Assembly: GCA_006503535.1 (NCBI GenBank)
Contig: QYRS01000006.1
Location: 1,550,001-1,614,000 of the forward strand
From: Arthrinium phaeospermum
Taxonomy: Eukaryota > Ascomycota > Sordariomycetes > Amphisphaeriales > Apiosporaceae
DNA: 64,000 nt
Reading direction: 5' to 3'
Positions 33,601 to 44,349 of the stretch are shown here, one piece after another. The notes under the pieces are model-generated. The model was not told the origin of the DNA and did no database searches. It worked only from the letters and a program-made list of their open reading frames with translations. Every line of letters begins with the position of its first letter. The first letter of the stretch is position 1. The translations under genes and the position numbers were made by a program.

Positions 33601-34446
33601 ACTGAGTCGTCCCATCTACTCTGAAATCAACAAAACATGATTGTCGATAGAGCCGTGACTTGTCGAAAACTATTCGGCAATAATTATCAGAGATAAGCGG
33701 CAGTCGATAGATAAACCATGTCTGCTTTTCCACAACATCCCCGAGGGTTCTCCGTCTGACAGCGCAGATCGCGCAGATCGTGCCATGTGCGCAGGTGAGG
33801 AGCAGGAAAAGCATAAAAAAAGTCTATCTATTGTTCGCAGGTGGGTGGTGGAGTCGGGGCAGCAGCCAACCAGGCAGTTTTTCCGGCGTCCGTGTGGCCG
33901 GGGGATCATCCCCGGCCCACCTGCCTGTAGCCGATCCTCGCCCCTTGAGGCATGAGCCTGCAATTAGCGCCCCGGTAGGCTGGGACTATACGCGATCGCC
34001 TGCAGGCTGGACTGATTCATGAACCTGCTGAATATCCGGTGCCCCGAGCCTGCCATTGGCTGGCGGCCGGGAGGGTCGGGGGACTAGCTCAGCTCAGGTG
34101 GCAGAGTGCCGTCGCCGTGTCTGCATTAGCCTGGGTAGCATGGTAGGCTACGACTGGTACGACAGTAGCATCGTCAGCAAAAGCTGGGCCTCCATCCACG
34201 AAATTGTACCCGACGAAACCGGCATCTCGTGCAGGAAACTCTAATCCCCTCCCGGAATTCAAATAAGAATCTGACGTTGCGACATCGCCTCGACACGCCG
34301 AACTTTTGTCTCGACTCCATCCGCCTTTCCGTTCCTTTTGTTCGACGACAACAAACCCGCAGATCAATCCGGGGTTTGCGCCTCCTGCTGCAACCTGGTT
34401 TGTTTTTCCTCTGGCAACGACCACGCTGCTGCTGCGACCCGGTACC
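30659..34446. other. Gene-poor region (3.8 kb) containing a MITE-like element
   Basis: Apart from the element at 30913-31075 and a (ctgcta)n tract just left of it (about 30886-30911), I find no convincing gene. Short coding-like stretches lie at 31090-31380 and 31923-32180 but neither belongs to a family I know. The right end (about 34250-34446) is the pyrimidine-rich promoter/leader of the rhodopsin-domain gene. Confidence 0.5.
30913..31075. mobile_element. MITE-like element with ~25-bp terminal inverted repeats
   Basis: The left end (30913-30937) begins ccagtgttgcagatcaacca. The right end (31051-31075) is its reverse complement with one mismatch; 22 bases match without interruption. The 163-bp body holds several further ttggttggttga units in both orientations and no reading frame. 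This is the form of a miniature inverted-repeat element moved by a DNA transposase elsewhere. Flanks (ctgctacct / ctgcctccc) are only a weak target-site duplication. Confidence 0.7.
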
Positions 34447-36117
34447 ATGGAGAACGAGGACCCGAACGAGTCAAGAGCCCCGCGGCTCCTGGCCGCCACG
34501 TGGTCGCTGACGACGGCCTCGGGCATCTTCCTGGCCCTACGAATATACTGCAAACGGAGACGGTCGACCGGTCTGTGGTGGGACGACCATTTGATGATTG
34601 CGGCCTGGGTGAGTGCTATTTGGGCGGCTTGTCTGTGCTCTAATACCAACAACACCATACCGTTGTAGCACGCATGGTTCCGACTGGAGGAAGACAAGAC
34701 AGGCCCCCCTCGCCCCACTATTATGATGCCTCTCTCGCGCCGGCGGCACAACGCAAAGCAAAGCCCTGTTTGTTGGCTAACCCTTTCCCGGATCCCAGTT
34801 CTCGCTGCTCATCGGCATCTGCATCAACACGTACATCACGACGCTGGGGATGGGGCGGCACTACTCGACCGTCAGCCACGAGAACAAGATCGCCATCAAC
34901 CGCGACACCATCTTCGTGGCGCTGTTCGGCATCATGTCGAGCGGGCTGAGCAAGACGTCCTTCGCCGTGACGCTGTACCGGCTCTTCAGCGACAAGTGGA
35001 TGCGCTTCTTTCTGCTGTTCGTCGTCGTCACCATCAACCTGTTCCTCAACTCGGTCTGGATCACGGGCTTCGCCAAGTGCACGCCCATTGAGAAGGTCTG
35101 GGACAGCAGCGTCGAGGGCACCTGCTGGGACAAGCAGAAGCTCAACAAGTGGCAGGTCTTCGCTTCCTGTAAGGGCAAACTAACCCCCAGCCGCAAAATG
35201 GCATTGCAAACGTACTCAGGGACTAATCATGTTATTTGCAGACTACAGTTCCATCATCGATTTTGTGCTGGCATTCCTTCCCTGGAAGACTCTGCTCAAT
35301 ATGACCATGCCTCTCCGCGAGAAGGTTGGTGTCACGGTGGCCATGAGCATGGGAGCAATGTAAGTCAAATTTGAAGAACCGATGATTAAGTTGCTATGCT
35401 TGAGATCCTGGAAGCTGACATGTGCTCTTTTGTTTAGCGCTGGTATCACTGGAATCGTCAAGTCAGTTTTGGTGTCGGCTATCACGGACCCGGATGTCAC
35501 TTGTAAGTCCCGAATCATTTGAGATAAACACTGTTTCACGCTCTAACAAAGCCCTCCAGATAGCCGTGTTGACCTCACGATATGGACCATTGCCGAGCCG
35601 GCGGTCACCATCATGGCCGCCTCTCTACCTGTTCTGTAAGCAATTTCGTCTCCTCACGAGAAACAAATGACGAAACATGAACTTTTTGCTAACGCCCAAC
35701 CGCAGCCGGATGTTGTACCGCGAATTCCGCAGCAGCCAGCGGAGCTACTACAAGAACGGCGCCTCGTCGAACCAGTACGGCCAGACGGACAACCGCACGG
35801 GCAACCGCCGCAACACGATGACGGCCAACCAACAGAGCCGGGCGCACCGCAAGGGCAACTCGGTCATGGTCATGTCGACGAGCCAGTGGCAGGAGTCGCA
35901 GGAGGCGCTGCAGCGGGACCTCGAGGCGGGGAGCACGGGAGGCGGCAGCCACGCAGGAGCGGCGTCGCGGTCGGGGTCCGGGGTGCGGTCGCCGACGCAT
36001 CACGGCATGGGCATCACCAAGACGCGCGAGGTGACGGTCGAGACGTCACCCGGCACGCCGCACAGCAGCGCGGCCGACTCGTTCGAGATGGTGTCTTTCG
36101 AGAAGGAGCGGATGTGA
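34447..36117 (+). CDS. Fungal rhodopsin-domain integral membrane protein
   Basis: Six exons: 34447-34608, 34799-35168, 35242-35359, 35438-35502, 35560-35635 and 35706-36117, all in phase, giving 400 residues. The N-terminal part ends WWDDHLMIAAW, the typical helix 2 start (DD motif) of the fungal rhodopsin-like domain. Seven hydrophobic segments follow, with GLSKTSFAVTLYRL in helix 3, WITGFAKCTPIEKVWD and an extracellular Cys, SIIDFVLAFLPW, and a last helix TIWTIAEPAVTIMAASLPVLRML. The ~130-residue cytosolic tail is Ser/Gly/Asn-rich. These proteins (related to PTH11-type receptors) have no retinal Lys; their ligands are unknown. Location: plasma membrane. Confidence 0.9.
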
Positions 36118-37646
36118 GGAGGCCCTCGGTGCATGCTTACCTAATAATGATGGCACATGACAATTAGCAAAAACTCCGTTAGCCTTCGAATAGAATATAC
36201 CCACTTTATTAATAATGTTTGTAATGTTCAGAATCATCATGGGCTATCGTCTTGACCGCCCAACTACGGCGTGGAAATGTGGAGACGCCCTGATACCATT
36301 AAGTGTGTGTGGTTACATGTACGAGTCATGGCAACTATCACAATTTGGACAAGGCTTGACACCCGTTGCTTGGCGCTGTCTCCACTACTTTGTGCAATAT
36401 TTAAAACTGGCATACTTGAAAGAGCGAGAGCAAGTGTGCCGGGGGTCTCGTGTTGTCAGCTTTCCAATTTCAAGCCAGCGCAACGGGAATGCAAAGTTAC
36501 TGATTATGGGACGACTATAATAATAATTCCGTCTGGATCCTGTTCGGTCCCGACAGGACCCTTTCGTACGAGTACGGGGCCAAGTCATTTGAGGAGACAG
36601 GGTTCACGGGGCCAAATCGATCGAGTTTGTAACGGATGATTAAGACTATGAATAGCAATGTAACATTGCCGCAAGGGTGCCGCCAGGAGCTAAGCAGCAT
36701 ACAGGAACGGGTTAAGCATGATCTTGGTGTAGTCCTCGGCCACCAAGACTCGCTTAGCAAGATTAGTGAGATGGGAGAGATGCCCTTCAAGGCCAAGCTA
36801 GGGCCCCGACCTTTAGCCGGAAAACGGCGCGGAAGTTTGGGGGGCCGGCAGAGAAATTCGACATTTATGCAAATAATCAATAGAAAGTCGGACAATGGCT
36901 CTAGGGTCGCACGATGCCAGCACGTCTTTTTGTCTCGTGTGTGTGCGGCGCAGATGGAAGGTCCCTAGCTGCCTAGCATCTACTTAGGCCACGGGCGATA
37001 GCCAAGCCCCGACCAACGGCCTAGTCCCCAAATGGTGCACGTGGTGGATACGGTAAGGGGCCCTGCTGCCTCCCCGTTTCGGTCCTTTCTGGAACACTAG
37101 TTCGCAACGGGCAGCTCCCAACCCAGTACGAGTCGCACCCATTTCCGATCCGGGCCTGCTAGGCTGGCTCTGTAAGTCGAGCCAAGCACCAAGCAGAGCG
37201 GCCCGCCCTTGCCCAAATGCCGCACCATGCGCCCAGGAACGGCCAGAACGGCCGCTGGCTCAGGTAATGCCACCTGAGTCTAGGTAATTTCCCCCGTCTC
37301 CATTGCACCATTGGGAAGCGTAAGTGAGCTGTTCGTTGGGTGGGAGTAGTACTGCCTACTACTACTATACGATATTTTTCCTTCTTTCGGGCTTTTTGCC
37401 GAACGGCGGGAGAAAAAAAGGAAAGGGGAGCTAGTCCGACAATGTCTTAGAAGATTTGCAGACGCCTCGTCTTGGCTGCATTCGACTATTTCTAGAACAG
37501 TACGATGGCCGCCACGTTTCTGAAGCTCAGCTGAACTCGAACTTTATTCCTTCACTCGTTTATTCCACGGACGTTCACTCTCTTACGTCACCCAGTCGCT
37601 CTTTTTTGTAGGTCGATCGATCCGTCATCGATCTTCCTCTCCCGCC
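36118..37646. other. Intergenic region
   Basis: 3' flank of the rhodopsin-domain gene and promoter of the carboxylesterase. Several short frames, none convincing; no repeat recognised. Confidence 0.5.
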
Positions 37647-39469
37647 ATGCCGGCCTACTCCCTCATCCGCGCGGCCTACGCCGTCGCCGCCGCGGGCTGT
37701 CTCCTCGTCGACCACGTCGCCGGCGCGCCCCCCACGCCCATCCCCGGCCCGCCCGGTGGTCCATTGCCAGGCGGCCCTGGCCCTGTGCCTCCGCGCAACG
37801 ACGGGCCGCCGACGCCCCCGGCTGGAGGCCCAGCAGGCCCGCTGCCGCTCGGACCCCCCGTCAGGCTGGCCAACGGCACCTACCGCGGCGTGCACAGCGA
37901 GCAGTACCACCAGGACTTCTTCCTGGGCATGCCGTACGCGCAGCCGCCCCTGGGCTCGCTCCGGTTCGCCCCGCCCCAGCCCCTGACCGAGACGTTCCCC
38001 GAGCGGAGCGCGGCCAGCTACGGGCCCATGTGCATCGGTTATGGCGCTGACACTCTCAATAACGGCAACGTCGTCGACGAGGACTGCCTGACTATCAACG
38101 TCGTGCGCCCCGCTGGCGTCAAGGAGGGCGACAACCTGCCCGTCACTGTCTGGATCCACGGTGGTGTAAGTTTGCCCCTGCATATTGGAATCTACTTCGT
38201 CCGAAAGTTCGGATGCCAAATCATCCGATGTCGTTTTTGTAATATCTTGTTTTTGCATCTGCTGACCCATACTAGAGCTACATCATGGGCGGCTCCTCGG
38301 ACCCCCGCTACAACCTGACCTACATCGTCGAGCAGTCCGTCAAGGCCGGCACGCCCATCGTGGCCGCCTCGATCAACTACCGCCTCAACAACTGGGGCTT
38401 CATGTACTCGTCGGAGCTGGCCGCCGCCGGCGCCGGCAACCTGGGCCTGCGCGACCAGCGCCTGGCGCTGCACTGGGTCAACGAGAACATCAACGCGTTC
38501 GGCGGCAGCAAGGACAAGGTGACGCTGTGGGGCGAGTCGGCCGGCGCGCGCTCCGTCGGCATGCAGCTCGTCGCCTACGACGGCCGCAGCGACGGCCTCT
38601 TCCGCGGCGCCATGCTCGAGTCGGGCAGCCCCGTCGCCATCTTCGGCACCGCCGACAAGTGGCAGCCCTACTTCGACGCCCTCGTCGCCCAGACCGGCTG
38701 CGACGCCGACCCCGCCGCCGACCGCGTCGGCTGCCTGCGCGCCCTGCCCTGGCAGACCCTCAACGCCCTCTTCAACAGCTCCGCGCCCGCCGGCGGCGCC
38801 ATCAACGGCGTCGCCACCCCGCCCCTGAGCGCGGTGATCGACGGCGACTTCATCACGGCCCAGGGCGCCAACCTGCTGCGCGAGGGCAAGTTCGCCAAGG
38901 TCCCGCTGCTGCTCGGCAACAACTTCGACGAGGGCACCGCCTACGCCAAGAAGGGCATCGAGACGGACCTGGACTTCGCCGGCTTCCTGTCCGCCTCCAC
39001 CCAGAAGGGCGCCGACGTCGTCGCGGACCTCGCCCGCCTCTACCCCGACGACCCGCTCCTGGGCATCCCCGCCTTCATCATGGGCCGCATCGCCTCCCTG
39101 GGCTACGGCCTGCAGTTCAAGCGCTCGGCCGCCTTCGCCGGCGACTTCCAGCAGCACAGCGGCCGCCGCATGCTGGCGCAGACGTACGCCGCCGCGGGGC
39201 AGGCCGTCTACTCGTACCTGTGGAACCTGCACGTCAACGGGATCCCGATCGAGGTCGGCGCCACGCACTTCCAGGAGGTCGCCTTCGTGTTCAACAATAT
39301 CGAGGGCAAGGGTTATGGCGCCAGCCCCTTCGCCAACCGGCCCGACAGCTACAAGCAGCTCGCCGACATGATGAGCCGCATGTGGGTCGCCTTTGTCAAC
39401 GGCGCGGACCCCAACGGGTGGAACAAGAAGAGCAGTAAGTGCACTCGTAAGACGACCCTTTCTCCTTTC

Positions 39470-39501
<32 letters not shown>

Positions 39502-39720
39502 ATGTCCACCACCCGAGTGCGGTTGTAATTTCCAGGGTTTACTTGATGCTAACCCCGACCAGACTCCAAGGACAACGGCGCGCCCATCTGGCCCCTGTAC
39601 TCCGGCCCCGACGCCCAGGATATCGTCTTCGACGTCAACGCCACGGACCTCCACTACACCACCAAGGACGACTACCGCCAGGAGGGCATCGCTTACATCC
39701 TCGACAACGTGTACAACTAA
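37647..39720 (+). CDS. Secreted type-B carboxylesterase/lipase
   Basis: Three exons (37647-38165, 38276-39434, 39563-39720) give 611 residues. The first ~26 residues are a signal peptide ending VAGA, followed by a Pro/Gly-rich linker to about residue 72, longer than usual. Family marks are FFLGMPYAQPPLGSLRF, DEDCLTINVVRP, the oxyanion HGG, nucleophile Ser in WGESAGARSVG, acidic residue in NNFDEGTAY and catalytic His in ATHFQEVAFVF. Cys residues expected for the family disulfides are present. It should hydrolyse extracellular esters (lipid, feruloyl or xenobiotic; not resolvable). Intron 2 contains a 31-base C run. It is convergent with the GMC oxidoreductase gene, 216 bases between stops. Confidence 0.93.
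39471..39501 (+). repeat. Poly-C tract (31 C) inside an intron
   Basis: An unbroken run of 31 C lies in intron 2 of the carboxylesterase gene, 36 bases after its donor. Such a G/C homopolymer can form quadruplex/i-motif structures and is prone to length change and sequencing error. Confidence 0.9.
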
Positions 39721-39936
39721 GTCTTTTCGTTTGGCACAGCGTGCGGAGATACCAGTTGATTTGATTTGCAAATAAAAACGCATATAGACTTATCATATTC
39801 TAATAATTCACCAGCCACGACGCTGCGTGGTTAACACCTTTGTATTGTTCTGTCGACTTGTGCGAAATATTTGTGACATTTGAGTATGTCACTCTGCTTG
39901 GGAATTGCAACTTTATATCTGACAGGTTCCCCTCAG

Positions 39937-41824
39937 CTACCCCCGCCGAATCAAATCCGCCCCCTTCTCCGCCACCGCATACACCGTCCCCTGCAGCAGC
40001 GCCCCCGGGATCAGCGGGATGACACTGGCATCCACCACCCGCAGCCCCCGGACCCCGTGCACGCCGAGGTCGGGCCCCACGCACCCGCCAAGCGCCTCGG
40101 GCAGCATCGCGCACGTCCCGCACGGGTGCGCCAGCGACGGCCACAGCGCGCCCTGCCCTATGAGCGCCCGCACGATCTCGTCGTCGGTCTGGTATTCGGG
40201 GCCGGGGACCGTTTCTACTATGGGCCCGAGACGTGTGGCCAGGGCCGGGTGCGCCCAGAAGGCGCGGGCGCGCCGCGTGATGGCGAGGAGGGCGGTAAGG
40301 TCGAGGGGGTTTTGCAGGGTGTTGTACTGCACGAGGGGCAGATCGCCGCCTCCGGGGTCGAGGGTGACAGTGCCCCGCGACAGTGGCTTGAGGAGTACGT
40401 TGGGCGAGCGGCCGTTGCCGGAGATGGAGGCTTGGTAGACCGAGGCGTTGGGGGAGGCCAGCAGCGTGGCGAGGACGGTTCGCTGCGCTAGGAAGCCGGC
40501 CATCAGTTGCGGGAGCTGTGGTAGAGTTCTGGTAAGTAGAGCTCCGGCTCTTGGGACAGAAACTCTTGTATTAGGGAGTCGACTTGTGTGGCGTTATTCT
40601 CCAGGACCTGGGACAGCGATAGAAGCACCTGGTTGCTTGAACTCGTCGCCGTGATGGGTCCCGTCTTGTTGGCGTAGTACTCGGCCCATACTGTTGCATT
40701 GTAGTCGGGGTCCTTGGCGATGGTGTCGGGATTGGGGAAGCTCTGGTTAGAGAGGTTAAACCGCAGTTGCACAGTGGGATGGTCTTGCAGGTTGGCGCCT
40801 ACCCCAGGCAAGTCTTTCTTGACCTGGACCCCTGCTCGGCGCAGTACGGCTGCCGGACCGATGCCGCTTGCTTGCAGCAGCTGGGGAGTCTGGATCGCCC
40901 CTGTGGCCACGATCACCTCCTTGCTCGCATAGGCTTTGTGGGACGAGTTGTCCGCCCCTGACACAAACCGGACTCCGGTGGCGCGGAGACCCTCGAAAAG
41001 GATCTCTTGCGCGGTCTGGCCGGTGACCAGTCTCAGGTTGGAACGGGTGCGGTTGACTGGGTCGTAGTAGGCCTTCCGCGCGGTAGAACGTGTCATGTCG
41101 CGCGCATCGATCGTCGACGGCACCCAGTATGCCCCCGGACCGTACCCAGCATTCGACTCCCCCGGCAGCTGAAGCCCCGGCTCCTGGCGATACACGTCCC
41201 AGAACGCCGCCATGTCTGGGTACTGGAAGTTCGGGATGTGCGTGTGGACCGGGCCGTTGCCGTAAACTTCATTATCCCACGACATGTTCCACGCCGCGGC
41301 CGTTTCCATTGAAGGGGGTGTAAAGGTGCTGCTCTTCCGGAAGTAAGGCAGCAGGCCGTCCCAGCCCCACCCGGGGTTCCCGAGGGCCTCCCAGGCGTCG
41401 TAGTCGCCTTTGCTGCCGCGCAGGTAGCCCATCCCGTTCACCACCGAGCCTCCACCGACCACTGCCGCCACATTCACGTCCCACTGCGAGTTGTTGAGAT
41501 TCGGTACCGGTGCCGATCTTGGTCGGATCATGACACTGGTGTCCAGCCCGGTGGCGTAATAGGGCACGATGGCTTGCGGCTTGTCGTCGAAACCGCCACG
41601 CTCAATTACCAACACCGAGGCTGCCGGTCATGTCAGCTAGTCACAGGACTTAGGACTGCTTCGGTCGGTGCATTTAGGGGCTTACTATGCGGGTCTTCCG
41701 TCAGTCGATTTGCGACGACCAGACCCGAGGTGCCGCCTCCCACAATCACATAGTCATAGGTATCAGAGACAACACCTTTAGCACCTTCGACAAAGATTGC
41801 AGAAGCAAAGAGAATCCACTGCAT
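39937..41824 (-). pseudogene. GMC-family FAD oxidoreductase with one frameshift
   Basis: Exon 1 (41824-41686) and exon 2 (41620 onward) join in phase. The start has a signal-like MQWILFASAIFVEGAKG and then the FAD Rossmann motif YDYVIVGGGTSGLVVANRL, followed by VVGGGSVVNGMGYLRGSKGDYDAWE and ATGAIQTPQLLQASGIGP, all typical of GMC (glucose/alcohol oxidase, choline dehydrogenase) enzymes. At about 40500 the frame ends ...YHSSRN-stop. The rest of the protein (MAGFLAQRTVL... to SLAHPCGTCAM with catalytic His and QGTVYAVAEKGADLIRRG, stop at 39937) continues in another frame, as if one base were missing; no intron fits. Either inactivated or an assembly error. Likely extracellular oxidation of alcohols or aldehydes if intact. 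Confidence 0.8.
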
Positions 41825-42935
41825 TCTGGAAGTCTCGAAACGACATGCAGGAAGTAGATGAGAACAGAAAAGATAGTTGATATTGGCAGGACAAGAGGGC
41901 TAGGAAAACCCCAGATGGCAGCAACATATTCAACCGTATCAGGAATTCTTTATGCGATTAAACAATTGCACAATGTATCGACTAGGAATTTTACCGGTGA
42001 CTAGTGCTGCGACTTGTGAAAGGTATGCATGTGGCTAGCCAGGGATCGCATATACCTGCGAATGGTAAATGGATGGGTCGTGATACATGATGCATGCACA
42101 TCCCTTGAGATACATCCGATGTAACATCAAAAGCAGATCTGTCGTAATTCGAACCAATCTGGTATCTTCTCGATCTCTCCCCGCATATATCAACACAAGG
42201 CCGATTGGTTCCAACCCCACCGCTCTCCTGCGGAGACGGTCTCATACGAATTTCGCATATAGTAAAAGCATTCAGTTCAGGGTCATGAAAGGCTCTTGCA
42301 CCTACGCATTTCGCGCTGCTCTTGAACTCTCAACACGCCGAATCGCTGGCTCTTGCTGTCACTCCGAACGATAGACTTCTCACCAATCGCCGCCACGAAA
42401 AATGCTCTCCATATAATACAGTGCCTCTTGTTCAGATGGCACGAGAGGACTAATATGGGACTGGTCGACTTGAGGGCAAATGGACGGAAAATCTCAACTT
42501 CTTCATTATCTGGGTACAGTATTTGTGGGTATAATAACTCTTTTCTCTCCTGTTCGCTTTCCACCGATTCCCGCCGACTTCTGGCCACTCCCGTTCCAGC
42601 CCAGACTCTCCCCCTTCTCGCCGAAAAAATGGCGAACCAAACACGACAAGCACACAGCTCAGCGCCGTCCTAAACGCCATGGATCTGATCCGAGCACTTG
42701 GGGTAATAACCCATGCGGCGTCGGATGTATCAAAAGAAACTATCCTGTCGGCACGAAACCAACCCGCCTTCGTGACCCTGGGCATCACGGGCGAGATCTT
42801 CGACACACATCTCATTGGCAGGACCCACTTGCAAGATCGGCGTATTCCATTAGGGTTATTTTTTCGTCTTAAATTGTGATTGGTAAAGCATCCGATTACC
42901 AAAAAGTAGGTGTAATAAACGCTCAAGCCTTAGCT
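41825..42935. other. Intergenic region
   Basis: Promoter side of the GMC gene and 3' flank of the NYN gene. Several short frames overlap on both strands but none has recognisable protein features. Confidence 0.5.
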
Positions 42936-43745
42936 TCAATCAGAATAGAATTGGTTATCGCGCGCAAAGGCCACGGGCGGCAGACCACCGCCGGGGCTGC
43001 GCTGCGTGAGCTGGAACTTGGAGGTGGCCGTGATCAATTCGCCCAGCTTCAGGTGGCCGTAATTGCGGGGGTCAAAATCGGGGAAGCGCTTGGTGATGAG
43101 GAGGTCCACCTTGCCCAGCGGGGCCCAGCCGTCGTCGCCGGCGACGTCGCGCACGACGGCGCGGAGCTGGTGGATGACGTTGGGGTCGATGGTGGCGGGG
43201 GCGGGCGCGCTGTGCGCCCGCTGCAGGTGCGGCTTGCGCGAGGGCGACGACGAGGGCGTGTCGTCGTTGCCCATGCCGCTGGGGGGCAGGGGCAGGTTCT
43301 GCGCGCGCTCGATGGCGAGGTTCTCGACGTAGATGAAGCGGTCGCAGGAGGCGACGAAGGGCTCGGGCGTCTTGCGCTCGCCCAGCCCGTACACGACGAG
43401 GCCGGACTCGCGGATGCGGGCGGCCAGGCGGGTGAAGGCGGCGTCGTTGGAGATGATGCAGAAGCCGTCAAAGGTGCCCATGTGCAGCAGGTCCATGGCG
43501 TCGATGATGAGGGCCGACGCGTTGGCGCTCTTGCCCTGGATGGCGAACTGCTGGATCGGCTGGATCGACTGCATCAGCAGCTGGCCCTTCCACCCCTTGA
43601 GGCCCGGGCTGGTCCAGTCGCCGTACGCGCGCTTCACGGACGCAATGCCGTACTTGGCCACCTCGGACAGGAGCAGGCCGACCGACGACGCCTGCGCATT
43701 GTCGGCGTCGATCAACACCGCTAGTTTTGTGGGGTGAGTATTCAT
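42936..43745 (-). CDS. NYN-domain (PIN-like) protein with OST-HTH/LOTUS domain
   Basis: Intronless 269-residue frame. Residues 8-140 form an NYN (LabA-like, PIN-superfamily) domain: LAVLIDADNAQ, ALIIDAMDLLHMGTFDGFCIISNDAAFTRLAARIRESG, VYGLGERKTPEPFVASCDRFIYVE. After a Ser/Pro linker, residues ~180-255 look like an OST-HTH (LOTUS) winged helix (LRAVVRDVAGDDGWAPLGKVDLLITKRFPDFDPRNYGHLKLGELI). NYN domains are metal-dependent RNases and LOTUS domains bind RNA, so RNA processing is the expected role. Its architecture is very like that of common bacterial proteins. In the usual SxDxDF metal-binding motif the second Asp is Ala (SNDAAF), which may reduce or abolish nuclease activity. GC content is as high as that of its neighbours. 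Confidence 0.85.
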   Translation of the reverse strand: MNTHPTKLAVLIDADNAQASSVGLLLSEVAKYGIASVKRAYGDWTSPGLKGWKGQLLMQSIQPIQQFAIQGKSANASALIIDAMDLLHMGTFDGFCIISNDAAFTRLAARIRESGLVVYGLGERKTPEPFVASCDRFIYVENLAIERAQNLPLPPSGMGNDDTPSSSPSRKPHLQRAHSAPAPATIDPNVIHQLRAVVRDVAGDDGWAPLGKVDLLITKRFPDFDPRNYGHLKLGELITATSKFQLTQRSPGGGLPPVAFARDNQFYSD

Positions 43746-44349
43746 GATGCCGCGAATTCTGCTGAAATAGTGATTAAAACAAGGAAGAATGGAATATGCA
43801 TTCAGTAAGATATATTAAATAGGTGTCTTGACATGGCAAAAGGGGGTTCCCCAGCTTCACGAGAATCCAATCAAGCATAAGCTGGCTCCGAGTGATTTGG
43901 TAATGTACAGATTTCAGGAGTCGACAGGTCGGCATTGGGCGCTTCGCAGCCAGAGCTGCGTACCCCGCAGTGCGCCCGTAGTGCGACAAAGCCCTTGGTC
44001 CCTGAGTTTTCCAGGGCGTTTGGCGCCTGTTACTGGCCTGTCTGGACCCTTAGCGCGGTGGAGTAGGATTACATTACTGACATGGAATCATGCAATTGGT
44101 TTCAGACTCCGGCGACGGGGTTTAGCGGTGGGATAATGGGCAACACATTAAGTGGTTACAAAAACCAATCGTGACCAAACAGACGGGTAGGTAACAGAAT
44201 AATTGACTGCTGCAATCACCCCGAATTGGCGAGGCTGCCGAGTGCTGCCAGTCGGCAGCATAATTTGGTTCGGTTGGCAATAGTGAAGAGAATTAAAATG
44301 AAAATGCAATAGGGGGCGGGGCACGATCGTGTTCAATTGCCCATCATCA
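43746..44349. other. Intergenic region
   Basis: Between the NYN gene start and the NLR stop, both on the minus strand. Nothing recognised. Confidence 0.6.

Noticed and set aside
38192..39268. 358-codon minus-strand frame opposite the carboxylesterase
   Set aside because: Mirror of a GC-rich exon; Val/Gly/Ala/Asp-rich without domains.
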